In this document: positions 1 to 8,286 of the stretch, piece after piece
Layout of the letters: each line of letters starts with the position of its first letter
Position numbering within the stretch: position 1 is the first letter of the stretch
Source of the DNA: Providencia alcalifaciens DSM 30120
GTDB lineage: Bacteria > Pseudomonadota > Gammaproteobacteria > Enterobacterales > Enterobacteriaceae
DNA length: 64,000 bases
Assembly (NCBI RefSeq): GCF_000173415.1
Contig: NZ_ABXW01000047.1
Coordinates: 62,001-126,000, forward strand
Direction: 5' to 3'
Translations under genes and position numbers: made by a program
The notes under the pieces: generated by a model
Told to the model about the DNA's origin: nothing
Database searches by the model: none
Seen by the model: only the letters and a program-made list of their open reading frames with translations

Positions 1-107
1 TTACTAGAGTTGGGTCTCATTTTAAGAGTAAAACAGGTATTTACCCACTTTTTGCTGTTTTGGCTTTTAACCTGTAATTATCCGAATTGTTTTATTATAA
101 GACAACT

Positions 108-138
108 TTGACTAGGGCAATATACCTTTATTTATTAT
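108..138 (+). promoter_or_regulatory. Possible promoter of the two-gene membrane module
   Basis: A TTGACT hexamer at 108-113 and a TATTAT hexamer at 133-138 lie 38 bases before the ATG at 177. Each box is close to the sigma-70 consensus. The 19-base spacer is longer than the optimal 17, so this is only a weak candidate. Nothing else recognisable lies in bases 1-176. Confidence 0.25.
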
Positions 139-176
139 CATAATATTAAATTAACTATAACAAATAGGCATCATTT

Positions 177-1427
177 ATGGGTGTTCAATATTTTCAGGTT
201 AAGCTAATCCAGTGCGACTATAAACATGTTTCACCAATGGGCATGGTAAGGCTAATTACATCGGATAAAGTGTTTTTCTTCAATGTTGAGGATTTTGAAA
301 ATAGCCAAATATTTTTGGAACGATTACAAAAAGATGACACATTGATTATCTCTGCTGAACAACTGAATGACGGTAGTTATTGGTTAAATTGGGTTTATCA
401 TCCTGAGTATGGACGCTTGGAACCAGACAGAAATCTTAAGTTTGACAAAGGATTAGTGAAACAATACTTGCTGTCTTTAGGGCTTACAGCTCTCTTTATA
501 CCTGCCTATTTTTGTCTGTTTACTGATGAAGATAGTGTGTGGTTAATTGTTATTGCATCATTACTCGCGATGGCTGCCTTCACGGGGGCTGTTTTGTTGT
601 ATATGTGTATTTCACAGACCTTCACCATTTTTAGTCGAAAACGAAAAACAATTTTGCGCGCCCTAGATTTGGTGATTGATGGTAAGTTTCAGGTATTGTC
701 TGGCGAAAATCTGATCCAGATTGAGGGAATTAAAAATCCAAAATCTAAACCACTTAAAATAAACCCAACTTTGGATAAATTGCCCCATGAACCATCTTTG
801 AGCGTGACAAAGGGCAGTGTTAACCTCAAAAACATCAATATTATTGAATACTATTATCGTGGCAATACGACTATTCGCCATGAAGTCGAGTTGCAGGTGA
901 ATAAAAGCCATTTGAATTTAAAATTAGATGGCGCGAAACCTTTCTTTAATAACCATAGTTTTTTTCTGGCTCAGGGTGATGAGGTTGAGGTTTATCACTC
1001 TAAATTAGCGGAAAACCAGCCTGATAACGTGGTGTTTGGGGTGTTCAACTATCAAGATAATTTAGCCTATACCTTATCTGCTCGAAACATGGCGCAGGAG
1101 CGAGGATTGTATTTAGGATTATGGTGGATTACCGGCATTATTTTGGCATTGTTGCTGGCAGTGTTTGGGGCTATTTCCATTATGGAGATTCAAGACCGAG
1201 GTGGTCACTGGGACTCATGGGATTGGCTATATCTACTGGATAATGATTTGATATTTATCGGGTTTGCTAGCTCAATAACACTCGGCATCTGCTTTTTAAT
1301 CGCTTTGGGGATGGCGGCATATTATCAGTTTTCTAAACGCGGTCGTGCCTACTATCAAACTCAAGCCATTTTGAGCACATTACGTCGCCAACAAGGTAAA
1401 GATGGTTACGTTATGGAGGTACGCTAA
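177..1427 (+). CDS. Membrane protein of unknown function, internally duplicated layout
   Basis: I do not recognise this 416-residue protein. It looks like two similar halves. Each has a soluble beta-rich domain (about residues 1-90 and 200-305), a pair of hydrophobic segments (about 95-145 and 312-385), and a basic stretch after the second membrane segment (SRKRKTILRAL and SKRGRAYYQTQAIL). That suggests an old tandem duplication with both soluble parts on the same side of the membrane. There is no signal peptide and no enzyme motif I can name. Its stop codon overlaps the ATG of the next gene (TAATG), so the two are almost certainly translated together. The pair could be envelope or secretion-associated factors, but that is only inference. 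Confidence 0.7.
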   Translation: MGVQYFQVKLIQCDYKHVSPMGMVRLITSDKVFFFNVEDFENSQIFLERLQKDDTLIISAEQLNDGSYWLNWVYHPEYGRLEPDRNLKFDKGLVKQYLLSLGLTALFIPAYFCLFTDEDSVWLIVIASLLAMAAFTGAVLLYMCISQTFTIFSRKRKTILRALDLVIDGKFQVLSGENLIQIEGIKNPKSKPLKINPTLDKLPHEPSLSVTKGSVNLKNINIIEYYYRGNTTIRHEVELQVNKSHLNLKLDGAKPFFNNHSFFLAQGDEVEVYHSKLAENQPDNVVFGVFNYQDNLAYTLSARNMAQERGLYLGLWWITGIILALLLAVFGAISIMEIQDRGGHWDSWDWLYLLDNDLIFIGFASSITLGICFLIALGMAAYYQFSKRGRAYYQTQAILSTLRRQQGKDGYVMEVR

Positions 1428-2557
1428 TGAATCCATTTCTGAGTTGGCGATTTCTGGTGACGGGCGCCATTTTTTTTGTGTGCTTAGGGGGGACGCTATT
1501 TTTGGTATTCCGTGGGGATGATAGCCCCTGGAGATGGAAAGATAATTACCAAGAGAGCAGTGCCTATATTGCGGATTATGATTATGCCAAAACCTATCCG
1601 GCGAAAAATGGCACGCTGATAATTACTCAGAAAAATCGTCGCTCGTCATATTATTACAATCGTCTCGATGCGTATGCGTCTGGCAGAGAAGACCGTTATC
1701 AGGTGTTATTTGCTAATCAAGAAGGTGTGCGTTTCATCACCCAAGATGACAACAGCTTTTATAATGTGGTGTGTGATGATACTCAGTGTCTGTTAATGGT
1801 GCGGGGTGGGTATCGCACCGTGAATTTATCTGACTATTCAGTGGGACTATTAACCCCTTGGAAAGAAGGTGATGGAGAATATGTTTATTCGGCAATCACT
1901 GGGAATATTTACCAAAGTGGTCCGGGTGAGCCTTACGTGCTGATAGATAGTCAAAATATTTTTACCAGTGCAGACAAAGGGTTAACATGGCAATATTTGA
2001 TGAATCCTCGCGAGTTAGTGAAACGCTTTTATCCTGAAGAGATCGCTGACAACTCCACGTTTTCATATGCTGTGCATCATGGCAATGTAGTGATGTGGTA
2101 TAGCTACGGTAACGAAATGGGCTCCCTTGAAGTGGTGGTCAATATTGCCCAAAAAACGGTGGTGAGCCATCGGTGGCTACCGATTCGTATTAACGAAGCC
2201 GCCCAAAATCTGAAAGGGGACATTTACCTGATTGCGCAGGAGCCTTCGCGCAGATTATTTTCTCTGTATCAGTATCAAAATGGTGATTTTAAGTTGATCA
2301 GGGAGGCGGGTTATAACCATTTGCAAGATATGAAAGTTGCCAATGATGGTTTGCTTGTGGCGGAATATGCCAGAGGTGCTCTGCAATATTTAACGCTCGA
2401 TTTTGCTAGCGGTCAGTTACATCGTCGCTCTGACTTAGAATGGTATAACAAATTATTTATTCCTGAGCTGCAAGGATTTATTGAGCTATCAACCGATTAT
2501 AGTGATGAATCCGCGTTGGCTGCGGGAACACAACTTCGTTATCGTACAGCGTATTAA
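1427..2557 (+). CDS. Membrane-anchored protein of unknown function, translationally coupled
   Basis: This 376-residue protein has one hydrophobic N-terminal segment (about residues 8-28, after PFLSWRF) followed by a large soluble domain, so it is probably a type II anchored periplasmic protein. The domain is rich in beta-strand-like stretches with recurring Tyr, Gly, Asp and Trp (for example FTSADKGLTW near residue 185). This recalls the Asp-box style repeats of beta-propellers, but I cannot assign a family. The start ATG overlaps the stop of the upstream membrane gene, and the stop codon is followed by the convergent MFS gene. Together the two genes form a self-contained module with no recognisable partner nearby. 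Confidence 0.7.
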   Translation: MNPFLSWRFLVTGAIFFVCLGGTLFLVFRGDDSPWRWKDNYQESSAYIADYDYAKTYPAKNGTLIITQKNRRSSYYYNRLDAYASGREDRYQVLFANQEGVRFITQDDNSFYNVVCDDTQCLLMVRGGYRTVNLSDYSVGLLTPWKEGDGEYVYSAITGNIYQSGPGEPYVLIDSQNIFTSADKGLTWQYLMNPRELVKRFYPEEIADNSTFSYAVHHGNVVMWYSYGNEMGSLEVVVNIAQKTVVSHRWLPIRINEAAQNLKGDIYLIAQEPSRRLFSLYQYQNGDFKLIREAGYNHLQDMKVANDGLLVAEYARGALQYLTLDFASGQLHRRSDLEWYNKLFIPELQGFIELSTDYSDESALAAGTQLRYRTAY

Positions 2558-2606
2558 TTTAAGGCGATGGAATAGGGGCATTGTGCCCCTATTGATGATA
2601 GGCAGG

Positions 2607-3899
2607 CTATGGTCGTTTTTTGGGAAGTAAAATCACTGCGGTGGCGGCAATCACGGCGACGATAGAAAACGCAATAAAGTTCCAACTGGTGGCAATTCCT
2701 AAGCTCGCGATATACGCGCCGAACATCGGACCGGTCATGGCACCAATGCGTGAAAAACTTAATGCCCATCCAGTGGCGGATGCGCGCGCTTTTGATGGAT
2801 AGTAATTGGCAATGTAACCCGTCAAAATCAACGCTGCGGAAATACTACCAACCCCTGCAAATGCCACAAGTAGGTAGTTAATATAAATATTTTGTTTGAA
2901 AACCATGCAGCCAATTCCGATTGCCCCTAATAGGAAGAAAAAGGCAACAGACCCTCGAACGCCACGCTTATCGGCGATTTTTCCTAAGAATAACCCGCCT
3001 AATGCTGACGCTAAGCTAAATACGACTAAAAAGGTTAAGCTGGAGCCTAAGTTATAACCTTCCTTACGCATGATGGAAGGTAGCCATGTATTTAAGCCAT
3101 ATACCAGCAACATGCCGCAGAACAACGCTACCCAAAAACAGGCTGTTGCGCGCAAATGAGTCCACGCAAAAACCACGGAGACTATCTCTTTTAAGCGTTG
3201 AGGCTGCTGTTTTTGTTGTGCGGGCGGTGCTTGATATTCAACATCTAATGTTTGTGCTAGTGATTGTGCTTCAGCATGACGACCTTTATGGGTGAGGAAT
3301 TCTAAGGATTCAGGTAGTAGGCGAGCCATGGGCCAAACGAGCAAGAGTGGTAAAGCGCCAAAGCCAATAACACTGCGCCAACCAAATTGTTCCAGTAGCC
3401 ACATTGCTACCAGTGCTGCGCAGAGGATCCCAAGCGAGTAGCCAGAATACATAATCCCGTAGTTAAATGAGCGTTTTTCAGCGGGAGAATATTCGATAGT
3501 CAATGCTGCGGCGACAGGGATCACCCCTCCTAAGCCAATACCACCAATAAAGCGCATAAGCCCAAATATCCAAGGCGTAGGTGCAAGAGCCGCAGCGAGC
3601 ATTGTCAGTGAAAACAAGGTAACACAGGCCAAAAGCATGCGACGACGACCATAGAGTTCACTCAGTGTTCCGATAATAAATGCTCCAAAAAACATACCGA
3701 CTAAGGCGTAGCTACTGAGAGCACCAAGCTCTAACGGGGTAAGATTCCATTGTTTGTATTCTGCGAGCGTCGGTAGAACGGCGCCCATCACGCCGACATC
3801 ATAACCTTCAAATAAAATACTCATCCAGCAGATCAATAACACTTTTGAGGTGGTTTTAGTGGAGCCAAAAGATTTAATGGCGACGGTCTCTGTTGTCAT
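2607..3899 (-). CDS. MFS transporter, aromatic acid:H+ symporter (AAHS) type
   Basis: A 430-residue 12-helix major facilitator. The family signs are an acidic residue in the first helix (FEGYDVGVMGAVLP, residues 31-44), the loop 2-3 motif (GTLSELYGRRR), PESLEF after helix 6, the loop 8-9 repeat (GKIADKRG), and RASATGW followed by GAMTGP in the C-terminal half. These resemble the PcaK/BenK/MhpT carriers for aromatic or short carboxylic acids driven by protons. The substrate cannot be read from sequence. No aromatic catabolic genes lie nearby, so the gene stands alone, convergent with the membrane module. The ribosome site before the ATG at 3899 is weak (GAGAG region). Confidence 0.85.
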   Translation of the reverse strand: MTTETVAIKSFGSTKTTSKVLLICWMSILFEGYDVGVMGAVLPTLAEYKQWNLTPLELGALSSYALVGMFFGAFIIGTLSELYGRRRMLLACVTLFSLTMLAAALAPTPWIFGLMRFIGGIGLGGVIPVAAALTIEYSPAEKRSFNYGIMYSGYSLGILCAALVAMWLLEQFGWRSVIGFGALPLLLVWPMARLLPESLEFLTHKGRHAEAQSLAQTLDVEYQAPPAQQKQQPQRLKEIVSVVFAWTHLRATACFWVALFCGMLLVYGLNTWLPSIMRKEGYNLGSSLTFLVVFSLASALGGLFLGKIADKRGVRGSVAFFFLLGAIGIGCMVFKQNIYINYLLVAFAGVGSISAALILTGYIANYYPSKARASATGWALSFSRIGAMTGPMFGAYIASLGIATSWNFIAFSIVAVIAATAVILLPKKRP

Positions 3900-4156
3900 G
3901 CTTCACTCTCTTATTGGGTGCTTAATTTTGTCGAATGCAGAGTTGCAGGTGTTGTTATTATTTAAATTGCCACCCATACACTCATCTTTTCTGCAAAAAA
4001 TGACAATTGAAAGTGTTAATAAAAGGTTAAATTGATGCAGTAAATGGATAGGGTTTGCAGTAAATATGAAATACGGGCAGAAACGGGGAATTAAACAGTG
4101 AAATGAAGCTCTAATATTACATTGCAGTTATGTTATCGATTAATAAAAGGTGTGGT

Positions 4157-4513
4157 ATGAATTTAAAAGCAGTATGTCTCGTTGGGTTTGCGATTGCGGC
4201 ATTACCGATGTTGTCGTCAGCAAAATCGACCTCAGCATTAAAATCCCCAGAAAAAAACGTACTATGCGATAAGTATGTCTGCTTTAGCGCCAAAGATGGG
4301 GTATCTACGGAGCTGACTAAGAAGTATTTAGGTGATAAACGCGCGAAAGTAATTGAGCAAGGTGGCGATTTTGATAAAACGGCCATGACGTTTGCCAATG
4401 GGATTTTCTGCGATATTAATGAGCAGAAGTGCCATATCGACCGTTACTTTGACGCGGATGGAAAGCGCAGTGCGGTATCGAAAGAGTATACTCACAAGCT
4501 ATTTGAAAAATAA
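4157..4513 (+). CDS. ycgJ: Small exported protein, YcgJ family
   Basis: A 118-residue protein with a clear Sec signal peptide (MNLKAVCLVGFAIAAL, likely cleaved after LSSAKS). The mature part is charged and has four cysteines, in LCDKYVCFSA and FCDINEQKCHID, which could form two disulfides in the periplasm. The layout and the C-rich motifs fit the YcgJ family of small exported proteins, whose role is unknown. I chose the ATG at 4157 because AAGG lies six bases ahead and the signal peptide begins there. An in-frame ATG at 4130 would add nine residues and lacks a ribosome site. The symbol is by resemblance only. Confidence 0.65.
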   Translation: MNLKAVCLVGFAIAALPMLSSAKSTSALKSPEKNVLCDKYVCFSAKDGVSTELTKKYLGDKRAKVIEQGGDFDKTAMTFANGIFCDINEQKCHIDRYFDADGKRSAVSKEYTHKLFEK

Positions 4514-4708
4514 TGTTTAGAGAGAAATTATTAAATTGATATCATTAAGTAAAGCCTTTGTATAAGGCTTTACTTAATTCAAATATATTCTCAGTGAAAT
4601 GACTTTTTAACGTTAATAAATTAATTTTAAAATCACTATTTATTATTTAATTATAAAACAAAATCAAATTATTAACGTTTATTTAATAGTTGTTTATCTA
4701 AATAATAT

Positions 4709-4724
4709 TGTGACCATAATCATA
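4709..4724 (+). promoter_or_regulatory. CRP-like site 1 upstream of tnaC
   Basis: TGTGA-N6-TCATA matches nine of the ten half-site positions of the CRP consensus TGTGA-N6-TCACA. Tryptophanase operons are known to be catabolite-repressed through CRP. The site centre is about 100 bases upstream of the inferred start point, farther than the usual class I position, so it may act together with the second site. Confidence 0.5.
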
Positions 4725-4749
4725 GTGCGAGGGGTTATTTAACACATTT

Positions 4750-4765
4750 TGTGATGAAGATACAA
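4750..4765 (+). promoter_or_regulatory. CRP-like site 2 upstream of tnaC
   Basis: TGTGAT forms a perfect left half-site at 4750-4755, and the right half (TACAA) is poor. The centre is about 60 bases before the inferred transcription start. That is where class I CRP sites sit and close to the spacing known in E. coli tna. The right half-site mismatch keeps confidence moderate. Confidence 0.4.
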
Positions 4766-4800
4766 ATAACAGACAATTGCTATTAAATTCATCTGAAAAT

Positions 4801-4809
4801 TGTTATATA
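4801..4809 (+). promoter_or_regulatory. Extended -10 promoter of the tna operon
   Basis: TGT-TATATA is an extended -10 element with no good -35 hexamer 17 bases upstream, which is typical of activator-dependent promoters. The start point would fall near 4816, giving a leader of about 40 bases before the tnaC ATG at 4855. Confidence 0.45.
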
Positions 4810-4854
4810 CCATACTCAAGGTTGTACTAATTCCTTACTGATGGGAGTCCTAGT

Positions 4855-4956
4855 ATGTTTCTTTTAAGTGAGTTACTCATGTCGAGGCGCTTCTTCTATC
4901 TGAAGAAATGGTTCAATATTGATATTTCTTTAGCTTATTTTTTTCCGCACAAATAA
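4855..4956 (+). CDS. tnaC: TnaC leader peptide, tryptophan-sensing arrest peptide
   Basis: A 33-codon ORF with GGGAG seven bases before its ATG. It contains KKWFNID at residues 17-23 and a proline at residue 31. In E. coli TnaC the essential Trp12 and Asp16 lie in KWFNID and the arrest proline is residue 24, twelve residues after the Trp. The spacing here is the same (W19 to P31). The tail is P-H-K rather than a terminal Pro, recalling the Proteus vulgaris leader, which as I remember also runs LKKWFNID to FFPKK. By analogy, free tryptophan stalls the ribosome at the end of this peptide, blocks Rho, and turns on tnaA. It is too short for most gene callers. Confidence 0.88.
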   Translation: MFLLSELLMSRRFFYLKKWFNIDISLAYFFPHK

Positions 4957-5050
4957 CCTTTCTTTTTTCTCTCTCCCAAGATCTATTCGCTTATTTTTAT
5001 AAGTTCGAATTTCTGTTTTTATTATTTAATGAAAAATTAAAGGTATTATC
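4957..5050 (+). promoter_or_regulatory. tnaC-tnaA spacer, likely Rho-dependent attenuator
   Basis: The 94-base spacer opens with a pyrimidine-rich, guanine-poor run (about 4957-4980) right after the tnaC stop. This suits Rho loading when the stop codon is not masked by a stalled ribosome. CGCTTA at 4988-4993 weakly resembles boxA. The spacer is much shorter than the roughly 220 bases of E. coli and similar to what I recall for P. vulgaris. The tnaA ribosome site (AAAGG, 5039-5043) lies at its end. Confidence 0.55.
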
Positions 5051-6454
5051 ATGGCTAAAAGAATCGTAGAACCGTTCCGTATTAAAATGGTAGAAAACAT
5101 CCGTATTCCATCCAGAGAAGAGCGTGAAGCAGCATTAAAAGAGGCGGGTTATAACCCATTCTTGTTACCAAGTAGTGCGGTGTATATTGACCTGTTGACT
5201 GACTCGGGTACTAACGCCATGAGTGACCGTCAATGGGCAGCGATGATCACCGGTGATGAAGCGTATGCAGGATCTCGTAACTATTATGATTTAAAAGATA
5301 AAGTTAAAGAAATGTTTGACTATGACTACGTGATCCCTGCTCACCAAGGTCGTGGTGCTGAAAATATGTTATTCCCTGTTTTACTGAAAGTAAAACAGGA
5401 ACAGGGCGGTGCGAAAAAACCGGTATTTATTTCTAACTTCCACTTTGATACAACAGCGGCTCACGTTGAATTAAATGGTTGTAAAGCTATTAATATTGTT
5501 ACCGAAAAAGCCTATGATTCTGAAACTTATGATGATTGGAAAGGTAATTTCGATATTCAAAAATTAAAAGATAATATTGCAAAACACGGTGCCGAAAACG
5601 TGGTTGCCATTGTTTCAACCATCACCTGTAACAGTGCGGGTGGTCAGCCAGTTTCAATGGATAACCTGAAAGAAGTTTATGAAATCGCGAAACAGCATAA
5701 TATCTTTGTTGTGATGGACTCTGCGCGTTTCTGTGAAAACGCGTATTTCATTAAAGAACGTGATCCGAAATATAAAAATGCCACAATTAAAGAAATTATC
5801 CTAGATATGTACAAATATGCTGATGCGCTTACTATGTCAGCGAAAAAAGACCCACTGTTAAATATCGGTGGTCTGGTGTGCATTAAAAATGATGAAAAAA
5901 TCTTTACGTTGGCAAGACAACGCTGTGTACCAATGGAAGGCTTCGTGACCTACGGTGGTTTAGCGGGTCGTGATATGGCAGCGATGGTACAAGGTTTAGA
6001 AGAAGGTGCAGGGGAAGATTATTTGCATTATCGTATTGGTCAGGTGAAATACCTCGGTGACCGTTTACGTGAAGGCGGTATTCCAATTCAGTACCCTACC
6101 GGTGGACATGCAGTGTTTGTTGACTGTAAAAAATTGGTTCCACATATCCCTGGAGACCAATTCCCAGCACAAGCGGTAATTAACGCATTGTATTTAGAGT
6201 CTGGTGTCCGTGCGGTTGAAATTGGTTCATTCCTATTGGGTCGTGACCCAGAAACAGGTAAGCAAAAACACGCCGATATGGAGTTCATGCGCTTAACTAT
6301 CGCACGACGTGTTTATACCAACGACCATATGGATTACATTGCAGATGCTCTGATTGGCTTAAAAGATAAATTCGCAACCTTGAAAGGTTTAGATTTCGAA
6401 TATGAGCCGCCAGTATTAAGACACTTTACTGCAAGATTGAAACCTATCAAATAA
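5051..6454 (+). CDS. tnaA: Tryptophanase (tryptophan indole-lyase)
   Basis: Cleaves L-tryptophan to indole, pyruvate and ammonia using PLP, and so makes the cell indole-positive. The 467 residues agree almost throughout with the P. vulgaris enzyme as I know it, with the same length and identical C-terminal blocks. The PLP lysine is K266 in SAKKDP. Asp133 in NFHFDTT marks tryptophan specificity. Tyrosine phenol-lyase, the closest sister, carries threonine there, so it is excluded. AAAGG lies seven bases before the ATG. The gene follows the tnaC leader by 94 bases and precedes the tnaB permease, the standard tnaCAB order. This locus is next to fis, not next to trmE as in E. coli. Confidence 0.96.
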   Translation: MAKRIVEPFRIKMVENIRIPSREEREAALKEAGYNPFLLPSSAVYIDLLTDSGTNAMSDRQWAAMITGDEAYAGSRNYYDLKDKVKEMFDYDYVIPAHQGRGAENMLFPVLLKVKQEQGGAKKPVFISNFHFDTTAAHVELNGCKAINIVTEKAYDSETYDDWKGNFDIQKLKDNIAKHGAENVVAIVSTITCNSAGGQPVSMDNLKEVYEIAKQHNIFVVMDSARFCENAYFIKERDPKYKNATIKEIILDMYKYADALTMSAKKDPLLNIGGLVCIKNDEKIFTLARQRCVPMEGFVTYGGLAGRDMAAMVQGLEEGAGEDYLHYRIGQVKYLGDRLREGGIPIQYPTGGHAVFVDCKKLVPHIPGDQFPAQAVINALYLESGVRAVEIGSFLLGRDPETGKQKHADMEFMRLTIARRVYTNDHMDYIADALIGLKDKFATLKGLDFEYEPPVLRHFTARLKPIK

Positions 6455-6471
6455 TAAATAGTAGTTCTGCG

Positions 6472-6494
6472 GGTTCCCGTGCAATGCGGGAACC
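6472..6494 (+). other. Hairpin between tnaA and tnaB
   Basis: An 8-bp perfect stem (GGTTCCCG at 6472-6479 with CGGGAACC at 6487-6494) has a seven-base loop and no U-run directly after it. It may protect the tnaA message or partly reduce read-through into the permease gene. Confidence 0.6.
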
Positions 6495-6521
6495 TTATCC
6501 CTTATTTTTAAGGTGAACAAC

Positions 6522-7770
6522 ATGAACAATTCGGCAGCCAAGAAAGAACCCTCCATAATGGTAGGGGGTTTTGTGCTAGGCGGAGCTATGATAGGGGCAG
6601 GTATGTTTAGCTTGCCAACTATTATGGCAGGAGCTTGGTTTATTAACTCGATTGTAATATTACTGATTGTTTGTTTTTTTTATGTTTCATTCAGGGATCT
6701 ATATTTTAGAATGCATATCCAAATACGGAGCAGGCACCAATTATTTTTATATATCTAAAGAATTATTACCAAAATGGGCATGTTATATTGCTAACGCAGC
6801 ACTCATATTTGTTTTATATATATTGATATATGCTTATATTTCCGCAGCCGGATCTGTTATTAAAGAGGCTGCTGCAATATATGGGTTTGAGATTAATTTA
6901 AGATTAATATTTGTTGTTTTCACTATACTATTAGGCGCAAGTATTTGGTGGAGTGGAATTGCAGCAAGTCGATTAACTTCATTATTCTTATTTATCAAAA
7001 TTATTTTATTTATTCTCGCTTTTTCAGGGTTATTTTTAATTGTAAAAACTGATTTATTATTAAAATCGCCTGTAGGGGATAGTCAGCTATCATTACTGCC
7101 ATTTGTCTTTATTATTATTCCTTACGCTATCACCTCTTTTGGCTACCACGGTAATGTATGTAGCTTATATAAGCTGTATCATGAAAATGAGCGCAAAGTG
7201 GTTAAAAGTTGTGTAATTGGTTGTGTGCTTGCCTTAATACTCTATTTCCTTTGGATATTAGGCACCATGGGGAACTTACCGCGAACAGAGTTTCTGACCA
7301 TTATTAATAAAGGGGGGAACCTTGATGCATTTATTGAGTCACTGTATGCGGTGCTAAGTAGTCCACATATTGCGACTTTCTTATTATGGTTCTCGATTAG
7401 TGCGGTATTTTGTTCATTCTTAGGGGTTGCTATTGGTTTATTCGACTACATTCTTGCGTCATTAAGCTTTAAGGATAACTCCTCCGGTAGAATGAAAGCG
7501 GCACTATTATGCTTTATACCACCTCTAGTTTTATGCATGTTATTCCCAAATGGTTTCTTAATTGCTATCGCTTATGCGGGAATGGCTGCGTGTATCTGGG
7601 CGATTATTTGTCCAGCCGTTATGGCATTAAAAGTGAGAGAGCGTTTCCCTAATGCGAAATTCAAAGTATGGGGAGGCAAAGGGCTAATTTATGCTGTTAT
7701 AGCCTTTGGTGTTGTGGGTATTATTTGTCAGTTGTTAGCACAGTTTAATGTATTACCGATATACCGTTAA
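6522..7770 (+). pseudogene. tnaB: Tryptophan permease TnaB, frameshifted in a poly-T run
   Basis: Low-affinity tryptophan importer of the HAAAP family (TnaB/Mtr/TyrP), an 11-helix inner-membrane protein. Removing one base gives a 415-residue product, the length of E. coli TnaB. The N-terminal part (VGGFVLGGAMIGAGMFSLP) is in one frame up to VCFF. The rest (MFHSGIYILECISKYGAGTN onward) is in the next frame. The switch falls in a run of eight T at 6674-6681, and seven T would restore the frame. A ribosome site (AAGG, 6510-6513) suits the ATG at 6522 rather than the GTG at 6513. Nothing else is damaged, so this may be a sequencing error, a slippage-prone on/off switch, or a very young pseudogene. 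Confidence 0.85.
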
Positions 7771-7801
7771 TTTTTCAAATTAAGATGTCATCATCAGTAT
7801 C

Positions 7802-7834
7802 AAAGGTACAGCGAGGGTTTGCTGTACCTTTTTT
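7802..7834 (+). terminator. Rho-independent terminator of the tna operon
   Basis: AAAGGTACAGC (7802-7812) pairs with GCTGTACCTTT (7821-7831) around an eight-base loop and runs into a T tract (7829-7834). It lies 31 bases after the tnaB stop. Confidence 0.9.
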
Positions 7835-7848
7835 ATGGCTTAGCGAAA

Positions 7849-8286
7849 TTAATAACGATTCAATACCGACTGGCTGCCATCTTTTTTAAAGCTAACGACC
7901 GAATATGGTTGTGTAAAGCCACTTGGCTGTTCCATGCCTAAGCTGCCCGCTGGCATGCCACCTACCGCAATACCTGCAACATCATCAGGAAGGGTACTTA
8001 GTTTGGCTAAGCTATCGAGCGGCACATGCCCAACGACCAATTTGCCATTAATTTTAGCGGTATGGCAGCTACGTAAAGAGAGGGGAAGGTTAGCTTCTTG
8101 ATTTATTTTATCTATTTCTTGATAGGAGACATCGTGGATTTTTACATCGTAACCTGCAGCTTTGACAGCTTCGCCCCAAAGATGACAGCAGCCACAGCTC
8201 TCTTCTTTGTATAGATCGACAACTTGAGTTGCGGCAACAGAAGAGAAAGATGCCGCCAGTAGCGCGGTGAGTAACAATTTTTTCAT
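7849..8286 (-). CDS. Exported DUF411 metal-binding protein
   Basis: A 145-residue protein with a Sec signal peptide (MKKLLLTALLAASFSSVAA) and the DUF411 core. The core contains YKEESCGCCHLWGE (about residues 25-38), SCHTAKINGKLVVGHVP and GIAVGGMPAGSLGME. The CxCCH cluster near a thioredoxin-like fold suggests copper or other soft-metal handling in the periplasm. DUF411 genes often sit with copper or silver resistance genes, but none are present here. GGAG lies ten bases before the ATG at 8286. An in-frame upstream ATG at 8313 would put charged residues before the signal peptide and was rejected. Function in detail is unknown. Confidence 0.8.
   Translation of the reverse strand: MKKLLLTALLAASFSSVAATQVVDLYKEESCGCCHLWGEAVKAAGYDVKIHDVSYQEIDKINQEANLPLSLRSCHTAKINGKLVVGHVPLDSLAKLSTLPDDVAGIAVGGMPAGSLGMEQPSGFTQPYSVVSFKKDGSQSVLNRY

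Larger units (their letters stand above)
4514..4854 (+). other. Regulatory region upstream of the tryptophanase operon
   Basis: This 341-base AT-rich gap separates the YcgJ-like gene from the tnaC leader peptide. A weak hairpin (AAAGCCTTTGTATAAGGCTTT, about 4550-4571) could end the upstream transcript. The rest holds two CRP-like sites and an extended -10 promoter, listed separately. I see no further gene. Confidence 0.6.

Noticed and set aside
663-911. 82-codon minus-strand ORF inside the first membrane gene
   Set aside because: Antisense shadow of a long coding frame with no ribosome site.
5051-6454. Tyrosine phenol-lyase instead of tryptophanase
   Set aside because: Asp133 in HFDTT, near-identity with P. 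vulgaris tryptophanase and the TnaC leader all point to tryptophanase. Tyrosine phenol-lyase has Thr at that position.
6667-7770. A separate 367-residue permease gene starting inside tnaB
   Set aside because: It lacks the first helix of the family and the missing part lies just upstream in the neighbouring frame. This is one frameshifted gene.
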